From: Dipteris shenzhenensis
Taxonomy: Eukaryota > Polypodiophyta > Polypodiopsida > Gleicheniales
Assembly (NCBI GenBank): GCA_047967505.1
Contig: CM106540.1
DNA: 64,000 bases
Strand: one strand, 5' to 3'
Shown here: in pieces, positions 56,493 to 58,931 of the stretch
Layout of the letters: every line of letters begins with the position of its first letter
Numbering within the stretch: position 1 is the stretch's first letter
The notes under the pieces: generated by a model
The model's database searches: none
Seen by the model: only the letters and a program-made list of their open reading frames with translations
Told to the model about the DNA's origin: nothing
Made by a program: the position numbers and the translations under genes

Positions 56493-56535
<43 letters not shown>

Positions 56536-58931
56536 CTTATGAGAGTGTTTCTACAGTAAATTATGAGCGTGAGGTTCCACGAGAGAGCTAGCGATTGCAT
56601 AAAGAAATGAGAGTGTCTCTGCTGTATTTTACGACTGAGGTTGCACCTAGCCTCCTCAATGATCCCTATGAGTGTGAGCATATGGATCCAAAGAAAGTGA
56701 CTACGATACTGACTTGGCCTATCCATCAGATTTTTACCGCTTTGCAATCATTCTTGGGATTTGTCCAATTTTATCGAAGGCATATCAAAGGGTATTTCGA
56801 GATAGTATCACCATTGATTGATCTGACCTCAAGATAAAGTACCTTTTATATGGGGATAGAATCAACAAGAAAGTTTTAACGCCATAAAACAAGCTGTGGT
56901 CTCTGGATCAGTGTTAAAAATAGTTGATCCCCAAAAACCGTTTTTCATCGAAACTGACGCAAGTGGCATTGTGGTAGGAGCAGTTCTCCCCCAAGAGGGA
57001 AGGCCAGTAGCCTTTGAAAGCAAGAAACTTTCTCTCTCGCAACGAAATTGGCTAACTCATGAATTAGAGTTGTATGCTGTTGTCCATGCTTTGAAACATG
57101 GAGACATTATTTATATGGATCATAATTTTATGTTGATGTTGATCATGATACTCTGAAGCATTTCTGTAAACCACCTGACTTGAGAGGCAGTCAAGCTAGG
57201 TAGGCAAAACTCATGCATGAGTTAACATGATGATTCGGTACCGAAGAGGGAAGGATAATAAAGTTGATGATGCATTATCACGCATTCTGCATAATATGAG
57301 TTTCACGGTATTAGAGAGTGCTCTAATGGTCGAGATTAGAGAAACTCAAAATGTAGACGAGTTCGTCCAGAGCCTTTGGCCTGAGGCTCATGTGCTTAAA
57401 CTTAGGGAAAAAGGTGACCTGGCATCCAGAAAAGGCCAAACTTATGCAAGAGATACCATAAGAGATGTATTATGAAAAGAAATGGCAAGCTAGTAGTACC
57501 TAATCAGTATGATCTCAGGTAGACAGTGCCATGATAGCCCACATAAAACAGTTGGAAAACACGGGCTGCAATTCAGTTGAAGAAAGGTACATGATTCTTG
57601 AACCAATTGTTTGTGATGTCGGTTGGTGGTGCACAAGGTTGACCTGCTAATGGAATGGTTTTTGTCATACAGGTATTGTTTCTATGGCTATAATCATTCA
57701 GAAGGTGCTAGGTAGTTTTAAATTTGTCTTTGGGAACCCAGCCGTCAGATTCTCTGGTTATGTAATTCAATTAGGCCTACCTGGAATAGTGGATAATCAG
57801 ATTTGTATAGATTTGGATGTATCTTTGTGTAGATTCGGATGTATCTCATTGAAAAGCTCAAAATGCACTGCAGAGACCAATCAAGAGCTAATCATGTCAC
57901 GTGGAGGTATTGCATTATTGTCAAGGACAGCAGATGATGCAGAAGATCCACAGACCCTTCGCATGGTTGCTGGGGCAATAGCAAATCTGTGTGGCAATGG
58001 TGCGTCTAGAGCAATTTCTATAAATCTAAAGTTTCAGCAGAGAAGGCTTGCGCCATTGTCAGTTGGTGACATTGTTTTTTGTTTTTATTCAGACAAATTG
58101 CAGATCAAGCTTAGGGATGAAGGTGGCATTAAGGGTCTTCTGGGCATGGTCAGATCCAGACATCCTGATGTCCTTGCTCAGGTTGCCCGAGGGATTGCAA
58201 ACTTTGCAAAATGCGAGTCTCGAGGTGCTGCACAAGCTGTCTAAGCTTTGTTAAGAATCTGGTGTTTCTGATAGTCTTTTTTAGCCTGAGGAGATATAGA
58301 TGAGCTATCCAATGATGTAGGTCAACCAATGTATATTGCAATCACAGCGAAGTATCAGTGAGGCATTTTTAGGGTTGTGCATCATATATTTATGGGATTG
58401 ACTTGGGAAACAGTTTTGGTTGCAGGTTTAAAAGGAGGTCGATCACTCCTCATTGATGACGGGGCCTTGCCATGGATTGTTGCTAATGCTAGCAATGAAT
58501 CATCCCCAATCAGGCGGCATATAGAGTTGGCACTTTGCCACTTAGCACAGAAAGGTGCTTTAATATGCAACATATGAACATTTTATTTTAGCATAATCCT
58601 ATTCCTTGCTGATAACATCATCGATAAGCTCAGGTGTTTCAAGAGCGAAGCATAGAAAATCTATTAATAGTTTTGATTCTGTTCGCAATTTGTAGGCTTG
58701 CTAGGTGGTTATGTGAGAGATTATAATGAATTTATCTTGTTGGTCCTGGATGCTGCTTCATATTATTCAGAGGTGAATGCGGAGGATCTTGTTGCGGGTG
58801 GCGGTCTATGGGAGCTTGTTCGCATATCGAGAGAGTGTTCCCGAGAAGATATACGGAACCTTGCTTATCGTACGCTTAGTGGCAGCCCTACATTCCAAGC
58901 TGAGTTGGGGAGGCTGCATGTTACACTGTAA
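973..58931 (+). CDS. ARK: Armadillo-repeat kinesin (ARK family), 3' 16 exons, 5' end outside window
   Basis: Microtubule motor of the plant ARK (ungrouped, armadillo-repeat) kinesin family. In Arabidopsis and moss these act on microtubule plus ends, root-hair growth and nuclear movement (established knowledge). Proposed exons: 973-1158, 23022-23243, 23512-23677, 23876-24025, 24732-24820, 31320-31532, 31891-32028, 41882-42028, 42188-42310, 42433-42577, 42663-42755, 43560-43685, 57874-57999, 58093-58224, 58426-58554, 58771-58931. They total 2346 nt, about 781 residues plus stop. Order of domains: P-loop GQTGTGKT, switch I SSRSH, switch II DLAGSER, neck, coiled coil, Ser-rich linker, armadillo repeats, stop. 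All junctions are GT-AG and phases agree. Arabidopsis relatives are about 900 residues, so roughly 150 N-terminal residues are upstream of the window. Exon 7's acceptor is the only doubtful junction; exon 14's donor was chosen by phase. Confidence 0.93.
1159..3903. other. First part of the 21.9-kb intron, with short tandem duplications
   Basis: No gene recognised. Local imperfect tandem duplications: about 37 bp at 2622-2695, about 40 bp at 2772-2850, and about 75 bp at 3389-3533 (the unit starting CATCCCTCT, repeated once). The rest is AT-rich intron without a recognisable transposon. Confidence 0.5.
3904..4836 (+). repeat. 5' LTR of gypsy 1
   Basis: Matches 11658-12757 along nearly its whole length, from AAATTTGCTTATTTTAGCAC to the GTAGGAGCGCTCTAGCTC block near the end. 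Outer boundaries are estimated from where the two copies stop matching; I could not see clean TG..CA ends or a primer-binding site. Confidence 0.75.
5044..6079 (+). pseudogene. gypsy 1 gag (broken)
   Basis: Two open pieces. 5044-5553 is Gln/Asn/Met-rich (for example [18 protein letters not shown]). 5651-6079 holds the retrotransposon gag core, with [17 protein letters not shown] followed by [12 protein letters not shown] short gap with a stop separates them. The reading frame ends at 6079, where foreign LTR sequence begins. It would form the capsid-like particle. Confidence 0.8.
6072..7787 (+). repeat. Foreign LTR (probably solo) inserted in gypsy 1 gag
   Basis: The gag frame stops at about 6079 and gag-like coding ([17 protein letters not shown]) resumes at about 7795. 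The sequence between is non-coding. It shares with the LTR at 33771-35305 a 5' part containing CTAGGGGCAAGGCAA, GGGCCCAAGGA and TAGGACTTTAATG. Near 7430 it has a GGGGCGCCAAGTGTTTGGGGCC block like one near the end of the gypsy 1 LTRs. Exact ends and target duplication are not resolved; the 3' end may be the CA at 7787. Confidence 0.65.
7789..8597 (+). pseudogene. gypsy 1 gag C-terminus, zinc knuckle and protease
   Basis: After the foreign LTR the gag tail resumes. A CCHC zinc knuckle [14 protein letters not shown] (spacing 2-4-4) follows at about 8034-8075. Next is an aspartic protease core at about 8240-8290 reading [12 protein letters not shown]; the usual D-S/T-G triad reads D-P-G (8250-8258). 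A stop at 8406-8408 interrupts the protease; 8412-8597 continues it with DVLLGIPWM. Confidence 0.8.
8621..9702 (+). pseudogene. gypsy 1 reverse transcriptase (broken)
   Basis: Contains [16 protein letters not shown] and [11 protein letters not shown] at 8870-8980, then a stop at about 8993. After a frameshift near 9120 the palm continues in 9145-9384 with [20 protein letters not shown]. The catalytic motif reads FFDDM in place of the usual Y/F-x-DD. A further frameshift near 9384 precedes the thumb and connection. Confidence 0.85.
9703..10040 (+). pseudogene. gypsy 1 RNase H
   Basis: Reads VAYESR-like RNase H sequence: [30 protein letters not shown], an in-frame stop at about 9883, then TDHQSL and [14 protein letters not shown]. 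It ends VVADALS followed by a stop near 10032. Closely matches gypsy 2 at 53800-54070. Confidence 0.8.
10051..11280 (+). pseudogene. gypsy 1 integrase (broken)
   Basis: The linker and HHCC region end at about 10317 ([17 protein letters not shown], then [13 protein letters not shown] at about 10354). The catalytic core begins [10 protein letters not shown] and continues in other frames with [12 protein letters not shown] near 10630. The C-terminal part ends [18 protein letters not shown] at 11220-11275. Several frameshifts and stops. Confidence 0.8.
11281..11515 (+). pseudogene. gypsy 1 chromodomain
   Basis: In shifted frames this encodes the chromodomain pattern [20 protein letters not shown] followed by [11 protein letters not shown]. 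Chromodomains of gypsy integrases steer insertion into heterochromatin (established for chromoviruses). It aligns with the same domain of gypsy 2 at 55430-55560. Confidence 0.7.
11658..12757 (+). repeat. 3' LTR of gypsy 1
   Basis: Second LTR copy, starting AAATTTGCTATTTTTAGCAC. It carries an extra segment at about 12000-12130 absent from the 5' copy. Ends where LINE sequence (GCATGACCT) begins at about 12758, so gypsy 1 abuts a LINE fragment with no spacer. Confidence 0.75.
12758..13760 (-). mobile_element. LINE ORF1 fragment A
   Basis: On the - strand, 13383 to 12871 encodes a Ser/Pro-rich start ([20 protein letters not shown]), a coiled coil ([20 protein letters not shown]) and an RNA-binding-like segment ending [15 protein letters not shown]. 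This resembles the ORF1 nucleic-acid-binding protein of plant L1-type LINEs. The part on the other side of a frameshift (down to 12760) matches copy C. Upstream on the - strand is a low-complexity leader and a (GA)n tract. The 3' part of the element is missing at the junction with the gypsy LTR. Confidence 0.7.
13709..13752 (+). repeat. (GA)n microsatellite
   Basis: About 44 bp of GA repeats after a G-run, in the leader of LINE fragment A. Confidence 0.95.
13800..14560. repeat. Imperfect direct repeats between LINE fragments
   Basis: GCATGGTAATGAGT recurs at about 13828 and 14050, and GGGTTGGCAGTTAATT at about 13903 and 14147, giving a diverged duplication of roughly 220-250 bp. A second duplication of period about 74 bp lies at 14417-14535 (TTGCTATAGAGCCACAT block). 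No gene recognised. Confidence 0.6.
14573..15000 (-). mobile_element. LINE ORF1 fragment B
   Basis: On the - strand, [19 protein letters not shown] (about 14975-14915) leads into [20 protein letters not shown] and [12 protein letters not shown] (ending near 14640). This is a diverged copy of the ORF1 in fragments A and C. Confidence 0.6.
15227..16130 (-). mobile_element. LINE ORF1 fragment C
   Basis: On the - strand, the coiled coil and [17 protein letters not shown] occupy 15869-15534. After a frameshift, 15526-15227 gives the C-terminal half ending [20 protein letters not shown], typical of L1 ORF1. Upstream of 15869, the N-terminal part matching copy A extends to about 16030, with a shared leader (TTGGGTTGGGGGTTTAGCCC) near 16080. 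Confidence 0.7.
16131..16929. other. Low-complexity leader-like sequence, no gene
   Basis: Rich in GAGAG and GGGAGGGAGAGGTACGG repeats at 16250-16380, resembling the leader upstream of LINE fragment A. A block at 16484-16545 (AGAAAGAAAGAAGGAAAG followed by TTAACGTCCAC) resembles 15013-15080. No coding capacity recognised. Confidence 0.5.
16930..17460 (-). mobile_element. LINE ORF2 C-terminal fragment D
   Basis: On the - strand, 17421-17197 encodes [20 protein letters not shown] followed by [20 protein letters not shown], the Cys/His zinc-binding tail found at the end of LINE ORF2 proteins. 17175-16930 continues with [16 protein letters not shown]. The fragment ends at the copia junction near 17460. 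Confidence 0.7.
17467..17892 (+). pseudogene. copia integrase (partial)
   Basis: Opens at the second catalytic Asp ([20 protein letters not shown]), then [19 protein letters not shown] with the catalytic Glu. It continues with [20 protein letters not shown] and ends in a frameshift after CIFVGYS. Confidence 0.85.
18395..19218 (+). pseudogene. copia reverse transcriptase (frameshifted)
   Basis: [20 protein letters not shown] starts the RT, followed by [20 protein letters not shown] and the ALYGLKQ block. A frameshift near 18850 precedes [12 protein letters not shown] with the catalytic YVDD intact (about 18925), then a stop. 18976-19218 continues with the thumb ([18 protein letters not shown]). 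Confidence 0.88.
19284..19901 (+). pseudogene. copia RNase H
   Basis: A long clean piece of 205 codons: [40 protein letters not shown], then the conserved end [14 protein letters not shown]. Ends at a stop just beside the polypurine tract AAAGGGGG (about 19885). It keeps the typical copia RNase H order and length. Confidence 0.88.
19891..20160 (+). repeat. copia 3' LTR (start only)
   Basis: Directly after the polypurine tract comes TGTGAAGTGATTCACA, a perfect 6-bp-stem inverted repeat that probably marks the LTR start. The downstream end could lie anywhere to about 20750. With no 5' LTR present, there is nothing to compare. Confidence 0.5.
20161..23021. other. Remainder of the first large intron
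   Basis: No transposon coding sequence recognised. A tandem duplication of period 55 lies at 22447-22556 (AATCATGCAAGCAAAGATCA unit). Several short - strand frames are open, but none resembles a known family. Confidence 0.5.
23022..23243 (+). CDS. ARK: ARK kinesin exon (switch I)
   Basis: Begins [17 protein letters not shown] and contains [21 protein letters not shown] is kinesin switch I, which senses the nucleotide. Acceptor TTTGTATCAG at 23021, donor ATG/GTGAGA at 23244. Joins in phase 0 to the exon ending at 1158, across a 21.9-kb intron. Confidence 0.95.
23512..23677 (+). CDS. ARK: ARK kinesin exon (switch II)
   Basis: Encodes [15 protein letters not shown] and then [24 protein letters not shown] is kinesin switch II. 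Acceptor GATGTAG at 23511, donor TCTG/GTATGT at 23678. The exon leaves one base of a Gly codon, completed by the next exon. Confidence 0.94.
23876..24025 (+). CDS. ARK: ARK kinesin exon (alpha-4 region)
   Basis: Encodes [20 protein letters not shown] and then [16 protein letters not shown], the conserved microtubule-binding part of the motor. Acceptor CTTGTAG at 23875, donor GGAG/GTGTTG at 24026. Phase agrees with both neighbours. Confidence 0.95.
24026..24731. other. Kinesin intron, 706 bp, no insert seen
   Basis: Lies between the alpha-4 and end-of-motor exons. No transposon or RNA gene recognised. Confidence 0.6.
24732..24820 (+). CDS. ARK: ARK kinesin exon (end of motor)
   Basis: Encodes [20 protein letters not shown] and ends STIMFGQR, the last strand and helix of the motor core. 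Acceptor AAATTGCAG at 24731, donor CGA/GTAAGT at 24821 with a full consensus. Confidence 0.95.
24821..26041. other. Intron sequence before the LINE
   Basis: No gene recognised. The last part holds two copies of AGACCCTTTGGT (26011 and 26030), which also flanks the far side of the LINE. Confidence 0.5.
26110..26471 (+). pseudogene. LINE endonuclease, C-terminal part
   Basis: Shows RDAWHDDAF (other frame, near 26140), [15 protein letters not shown] and [10 protein letters not shown], the last two being the end of an APE-type endonuclease with its SDH motif. Interrupted at 26472 by a small insertion. Confidence 0.75.
26472..26582 (-). mobile_element. 111-bp antisense LINE 3'-end insertion inside the LINE
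   Basis: Begins with a T-run (26472-26481). Its reverse complement matches the 3' end of the host LINE (TGCATTGCATGATGTA, GAGCTTGCTCT, ATACTTAAT, then A-run; compare 30007-30099). A perfect 28-bp direct repeat at 26444-26471 and 26583-26610 flanks it. Confidence 0.9.
26611..28600 (+). pseudogene. LINE reverse transcriptase (broken)
   Basis: [20 protein letters not shown] (27147) begins the [15 protein letters not shown] and [16 protein letters not shown] follow. [16 protein letters not shown] appears near 27555. The catalytic site reads [11 protein letters not shown] (27787-27819) instead of the usual FADD. The connection follows with [20 protein letters not shown] at 28200. Stops and frameshifts throughout. 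Confidence 0.85.
28564..29650 (+). pseudogene. LINE ORF2 C-terminal domain
   Basis: 28564-29271 is 235 open codons between the RT and the tail. 29377-29649 has the terminal Cys/His domain: [29 protein letters not shown], the zf-RVT pattern of plant LINEs. Confidence 0.8.
30100..30142 (+). repeat. (GT)n microsatellite at LINE 3' end
   Basis: TGTGTG repeats interrupted by TCTTG, directly after the poly(A) and before the putative target duplication. Confidence 0.85.
30160..31319. other. Intron after the LINE, with a possible short second LINE RT scrap
   Basis: At 30415-30480 the frames give a weak CPLAPFV-like block followed by VGEAMSLYL, similar to the host LINE at 27660-27710. No other gene recognised. 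Confidence 0.35.
31320..31532 (+). CDS. ARK: ARK kinesin exon (neck and start of coiled coil)
   Basis: Begins [20 protein letters not shown], the ARK neck motif, followed by a Glu/Lys/Leu-rich coiled coil ending [11 protein letters not shown]. Acceptor CTCTGCAG at 31319, donor AAG/GTGGGC at 31533. Phase 0 on both sides. Confidence 0.94.
31891..32028 (+). CDS. ARK: ARK kinesin exon (coiled coil; 5' boundary uncertain)
   Basis: Encodes [20 protein letters not shown] and ends SQDTQHAKE, coiled coil in the position expected from ARK proteins. The donor GAG/GTGCGT at 32029 is clear. The 5' end is not: of the visible AG sites, those in phase 0 are after 31815 and after 31890 (GATGATCAG). I chose 31891 because the other choice adds a non-coiled segment that starts FFCSITRH and has no counterpart in relatives. 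The polypyrimidine tract before 31890 is weak. Confidence 0.75.
32029..33770. other. Start of the 9.9-kb intron
   Basis: No gene recognised. Directly before the LTR is an inverted repeat at about 33732-33771: outer arms ACTCAACC and GGTTGAGT, inner TTAACCC G GGGTTAA. Confidence 0.5.
33771..35305 (+). repeat. LTR related to the one in gypsy 1 gag, with a nested DNA element
   Basis: Begins TGTTGTAATGG and shares the blocks CTAGGGGCAAGGCAA, GGGCCCAAGGA and TAGGACTTTAATG with 6072-7787. It is split by a 442-bp element at 34000-34441. After that a tandem duplication of about 55 bp lies at 34463-34570 (CATCTCTCTCCCCTCACTC unit). No internal retrotransposon region of the same strand follows; a - strand gypsy fragment abuts at about 35310. 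Confidence 0.65.
34000..34441. mobile_element. Non-autonomous DNA transposon (hAT-like MITE), 442 bp
   Basis: Ends are inverted repeats CATAGTTACCAAGGAAC and GTTCCCTCGTAACTATG (15 of 17 positions complementary). The flanks are a perfect 8-bp direct repeat ATGCATGC (33992-33999 and 34442-34449). No coding capacity. The subterminal regions carry many copies of GGAACG / CGTTCCC, as hAT elements often do. The 8-bp duplication fits hAT. The ends do not match the common hAT CA-G consensus exactly, so the superfamily is inferred. Confidence 0.85.
35310..36690 (-). pseudogene. gypsy gag zinc knuckles and protease fragment
   Basis: Read on the - strand from high to low coordinate. At 36569-36345, two zinc-knuckle-like blocks: [15 protein letters not shown] and [14 protein letters not shown]. 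At 36085-35546, a linker, then [18 protein letters not shown], an aspartic protease core (DGRSG). At 35609-35310, [15 protein letters not shown] and [10 protein letters not shown] in another frame. This is gag C-terminus plus protease of a gypsy lineage different from gypsy 1 and 2, where the protease reads DPG. Confidence 0.75.
36760..37311 (+). repeat. Polypurine tract with (GA)n and G-runs
   Basis: About 550 bp dominated by G and A on the + strand: GA repeats at 36771-36862, then irregular G-runs separated by A or TGG. The long - strand Pro/Ser frames here are a by-product of composition. Confidence 0.9.
37398..37597 (+). repeat. Two tandem copies of a 100-bp unit
   Basis: GTTGAGGAC starts each copy at 37398 and 37498. 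The units are near-identical (GGTGGGTGGATGGCTAGGTT block in both), with a handful of differences. Confidence 0.9.
37670..38630 (+). pseudogene. Decayed reverse transcriptase of Penelope-like type
   Basis: Ordered motifs in three frames: [17 protein letters not shown], then [20 protein letters not shown] (motif A, 37850 on), a stop, then [20 protein letters not shown] (38154-38171), [19 protein letters not shown] (38282-38299, catalytic), and FLDLRL (38418-38429) followed by [12 protein letters not shown] and SNISDSATF. The combination FDFxxLYT-like, IPMGTN, VDD and FLDL is unlike LINE, gypsy or copia RT. It fits Penelope-like or related RTs common in animals (from memory; family inferred). 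No GIY-YIG domain seen nearby. Confidence 0.65.
38640..40150. other. Intron, no gene recognised
   Basis: Includes a short (GA)n tract at 38935-38960 and AT-rich sequence. Nothing coding recognised. Confidence 0.5.
40150..40990 (+). pseudogene. copia gag zinc knuckle and protease remnant
   Basis: At about 40170-40230 the translation gives [21 protein letters not shown], a degraded CCHC knuckle. Near 40335 another frame gives [18 protein letters not shown], where DNGAT corresponds to the copia protease DSGAT motif. Fragments downstream, to about 40920, are consistent with the region between protease and integrase. Many stops. Confidence 0.5.
40991..41881. other. Intron, no gene recognised
   Basis: Only a short direct repeat (CAAATCATATTGGCTCTT at about 41350 and 41392). 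Confidence 0.5.
41882..42028 (+). CDS. ARK: ARK kinesin exon (coiled coil)
   Basis: Encodes [20 protein letters not shown] and ends HTHQNETLE. The first part is a heptad-like coiled coil. Acceptor ATTCTTGCAG at 41881, donor GAG/GTAGGC at 42029. Phase 0 on both sides. Confidence 0.9.
42188..42310 (+). CDS. ARK: ARK kinesin exon (coiled coil)
   Basis: Encodes [20 protein letters not shown] and ends SQLSFEADE, a further coiled-coil segment. Acceptor AAAATAG at 42187, donor GAG/GTATAT at 42311. Confidence 0.9.
42433..42577 (+). CDS. ARK: ARK kinesin exon (Ser-rich linker)
   Basis: Encodes a Ser/Arg-rich linker ([19 protein letters not shown]) and ends TTIAKLFEQ, the motif that opens the armadillo region in ARK proteins. 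Acceptor GACATAG at 42432, donor CAAG/GTCCTG at 42578. The Ser-rich linker is a likely site for phosphorylation (inference). Confidence 0.9.
42663..42755 (+). CDS. ARK: ARK kinesin exon (armadillo repeat 1)
   Basis: Encodes [20 protein letters not shown] and ends [10 protein letters not shown], a canonical armadillo helix pair. Acceptor CTATTGCAG at 42662, donor GAGG/GTATGT at 42756. Confidence 0.95.
42756..43559. repeat. 804-bp intron built from local duplications
   Basis: A 57-bp perfect-looking tandem unit at 43285-43398 (CTATGTTAGGACATGTCGAC). A diverged duplication of period about 277 bp (CACCATAGGTGC block at about 42950 and 43226). A pair GAACTAGTATC at about 43039 and 43113. Confidence 0.75.
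43560..43685 (+). CDS. ARK: ARK kinesin exon (armadillo repeat 2)
   Basis: Encodes [20 protein letters not shown] and ends [14 protein letters not shown]. Acceptor TGGTTTCAG at 43559, donor AATG/GTATAA at 43686. The next intron is 14.2 kb. Confidence 0.95.
43686..44459. other. Start of the 14.2-kb intron, no gene recognised
   Basis: Short open frames only; the LINE match begins clearly near 44460. Confidence 0.45.
44460..45900 (+). pseudogene. LINE ORF2 C-terminal region
   Basis: Fragments in order: [20 protein letters not shown] (44600), [30 protein letters not shown] (45220), [12 protein letters not shown], then [20 protein letters not shown] (45475) with the Cys/His tail. A 264-bp stretch is tandemly duplicated (44669-45194). 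The 3' end lies near the CCCCCCAAAA at about 45890, followed by (GA)n. Confidence 0.75.
44669..45194 (+). repeat. 264-bp tandem duplication inside LINE ORF2
   Basis: TTCATTGGAGC starts each copy at 44669 and 44933. The copies differ by scattered substitutions. Both end with CGTTATTGGATTGGAAG. Confidence 0.88.
45901..45956 (+). repeat. (GA)n(TG)n microsatellite
   Basis: 44 bp of AG repeats then TG repeats, directly after the LINE 3' end. Confidence 0.95.
45957..46589. other. Unidentified sequence between LINE and gypsy fragments
   Basis: Frames are open on both strands (for example 46557-46309 on the - strand), but none resembles a family I know. Confidence 0.4.
46590..47218 (+). pseudogene. 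gypsy integrase tail and chromodomain fragment
   Basis: Begins with an [16 protein letters not shown] block, a stop, then [20 protein letters not shown] and [15 protein letters not shown], the integrase C-terminal (GPY/F-type) segment with HGPYKI. From about 47095 in another frame: [20 protein letters not shown], a chromodomain. Only this tail of the element is present, and its sequence differs from gypsy 1 and 2. Confidence 0.8.
47220..47500 (-). pseudogene. LINE reverse transcriptase fragment
   Basis: On the - strand: [20 protein letters not shown] (catalytic F/Y-x-DD, here VDD) followed by [20 protein letters not shown] and [15 protein letters not shown]. This is the palm of a LINE RT. 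Confidence 0.8.
47600..50082 (+). mobile_element. LINE with ORF1 (DUF4283-like, CCHC) and endonuclease, truncated by gypsy 2
   Basis: ORF1 region 47711-48413 reads in shifted frames [14 protein letters not shown] and [15 protein letters not shown], like the DUF4283 domain of plant LINE ORF1. A knuckle [14 protein letters not shown] at about 48700 lacks its last Cys. The endonuclease starts [19 protein letters not shown] (49291); VCVQGNNQ stands where a catalytic Glu is expected. ASLYAPENS and [12 protein letters not shown] follow, ending at LSDHGFNSM just before the LTR at 50083. Confidence 0.75.
47711..48413 (+). repeat. 357-bp tandem duplication in LINE ORF1
   Basis: CATTTTTTGCTACTTGAAAA starts each copy at 47711 and 48068. 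The two copies are nearly identical, with small indels (for example, the first has AGAGTGGAG after CCCTAGTA). Confidence 0.92.
50083..50547 (+). repeat. 5' LTR with TG..CA ends
   Basis: Starts TGTTACGCTC and ends GCCTGTAACA, so the terminal bases form the short inverted repeat TGTTAC/GTAACA. 465 bp. The insertion point lies in LINE endonuclease sequence. Confidence 0.75.
50550..50561 (+). other. Primer-binding site (initiator tRNA-Met)
   Basis: TGGTATCAGAGC, two bases after the LTR. This 12-mer is the usual plant LTR-retrotransposon primer site, complementary to the 3' end of initiator tRNA-Met. Confidence 0.9.
50562..51829 (+). other. Leader of gypsy 2 containing a possible captured gene fragment
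   Basis: No gag-like coding before 51830. 51062-51310 is open with a hydrophobic stretch: [19 protein letters not shown] and [14 protein letters not shown]. It looks more like a membrane protein exon than retrotransposon sequence, but I cannot name the gene. Just upstream, [15 protein letters not shown] ends at ATG/GTGAGT, a possible donor-like site. Confidence 0.4.
51830..52542 (+). pseudogene. gypsy 2 gag C-terminus and protease
   Basis: [20 protein letters not shown], a Lys-rich stretch, then GKCLK and [12 protein letters not shown] in a shifted frame: a zinc knuckle that lost about three residues. Protease core [20 protein letters not shown] at about 52288, with D-P-G (52297-52305). Stops at 52276 and 52453 break it. 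Confidence 0.8.
52543..53800 (+). pseudogene. gypsy 2 reverse transcriptase and connection
   Basis: 263 open codons from 52543: [70 protein letters not shown], catalytic FFDDILVF, then a TAA. 53368-53700 continues with [20 protein letters not shown] and [13 protein letters not shown], to a TAG at about 53698. Confidence 0.9.
53808..54070 (+). pseudogene. gypsy 2 RNase H
   Basis: [40 protein letters not shown], then [11 protein letters not shown]. Open through into integrase. The start of RNase H (before 53808) lies in another frame with a stop. Confidence 0.88.
54071..55569 (+). pseudogene. gypsy 2 integrase and chromodomain
   Basis: HHCC region: [11 protein letters not shown] then [17 protein letters not shown] at 54462. 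Core: [46 protein letters not shown] 13-bp perfect tandem duplication (TACACAGCTCTAC at 54883-54895 and 54896-54908) shifts the frame. C-terminal: [19 protein letters not shown]. Chromodomain: [20 protein letters not shown], ending at TAG 55567-55569. Confidence 0.9.
55633..55671 (+). other. 12-bp-arm inverted repeat
   Basis: GATCATAATTAA and TTAATTATGGTC pair at 11 of 12 positions (G-T at the other) around a 15-base loop. A second long pair, GGCTATAATTAAGG.. and CCTTAATTATGATC, brackets 55955-56005. Confidence 0.7.
55698..56026 (+). other. Array of about 12 short hairpins, mostly with UNCG-type tetraloops
   Basis: Stem/loop/stem units: TTGAC-TACG-GTCAA at 55698 and 55716; CTTGAC-CCTA-GTCAAG 55735; CCTGAC-TTCG-GTTGGG 55755 (with G-U pairs); GGTTAAC-TGCG-GTTAACC 55794; CTGAC-TACG-GTCAG 55826; GTTAAC-TTCG-GTCAAC 55845 (one mismatch); CTTGGC-ATGC-GCCAAG 55865; GGTTAAC-CACG-GTTAACC 55883; CCAAC-TTCG-GTTGG 55909 and 55932; GTTGAC-TCCG-GTCAAC 56011. 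Nine of the twelve loops fit UNCG in the sense RNA. Spacers are mostly GAGA-like. Confidence 0.85.
56496..56533 (+). repeat. (GA)n microsatellite
   Basis: 38 bp of GA repeats between the putative gypsy 2 LTR and the next gypsy fragment. Confidence 0.95.
56680..57476 (+). pseudogene. gypsy RT/RNase H fragment (third element)
   Basis: [18 protein letters not shown] and [20 protein letters not shown] are the RT thumb/connection. [20 protein letters not shown] and [15 protein letters not shown] are the RNase H start, and [16 protein letters not shown] its end. Sequence is distinct from gypsy 1 and 2. Frameshifts near 56835 and 57155. Confidence 0.85.
57477..57873. other. End of the 14.2-kb intron
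   Basis: No transposon coding recognised. Upstream of the armadillo exon acceptor at 57873. Confidence 0.5.
57874..57999 (+). CDS. ARK: ARK kinesin exon (armadillo repeat 3)
   Basis: Encodes [20 protein letters not shown] and ends [13 protein letters not shown]. Acceptor GCACTGCAG at 57873, donor AATG/GTGCGT at 58000. Same 126-nt length and same phase as the preceding armadillo exon, as expected of exons built from repeats. Confidence 0.95.
58093..58224 (+). CDS. ARK: ARK kinesin exon (armadillo repeat 4)
   Basis: Encodes [20 protein letters not shown] and then [11 protein letters not shown]. Acceptor TTTATTCAG at 58092. I place the donor at CGAG/GTGCTG (58225), because it gives the phase needed to join the next exon; reading on would reach a stop at 58242. 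The peptide between CESR and [12 protein letters not shown] is then about four residues shorter than in Arabidopsis. Confidence 0.85.
58426..58554 (+). CDS. ARK: ARK kinesin exon (armadillo C-terminal)
   Basis: Encodes [20 protein letters not shown] and ends [10 protein letters not shown]. Acceptor TTGCAG at 58425, donor AAAG/GTGCTT at 58555. Confidence 0.93.
58771..58931 (+). CDS. ARK: ARK kinesin last exon
   Basis: Encodes [20 protein letters not shown] and ends ELGRLHVTL then TAA at 58929-58931. Acceptor TATTATTCAG at 58770. The C-terminus has the length and sequence expected of ARK proteins, so the stop is genuine. Confidence 0.94.
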
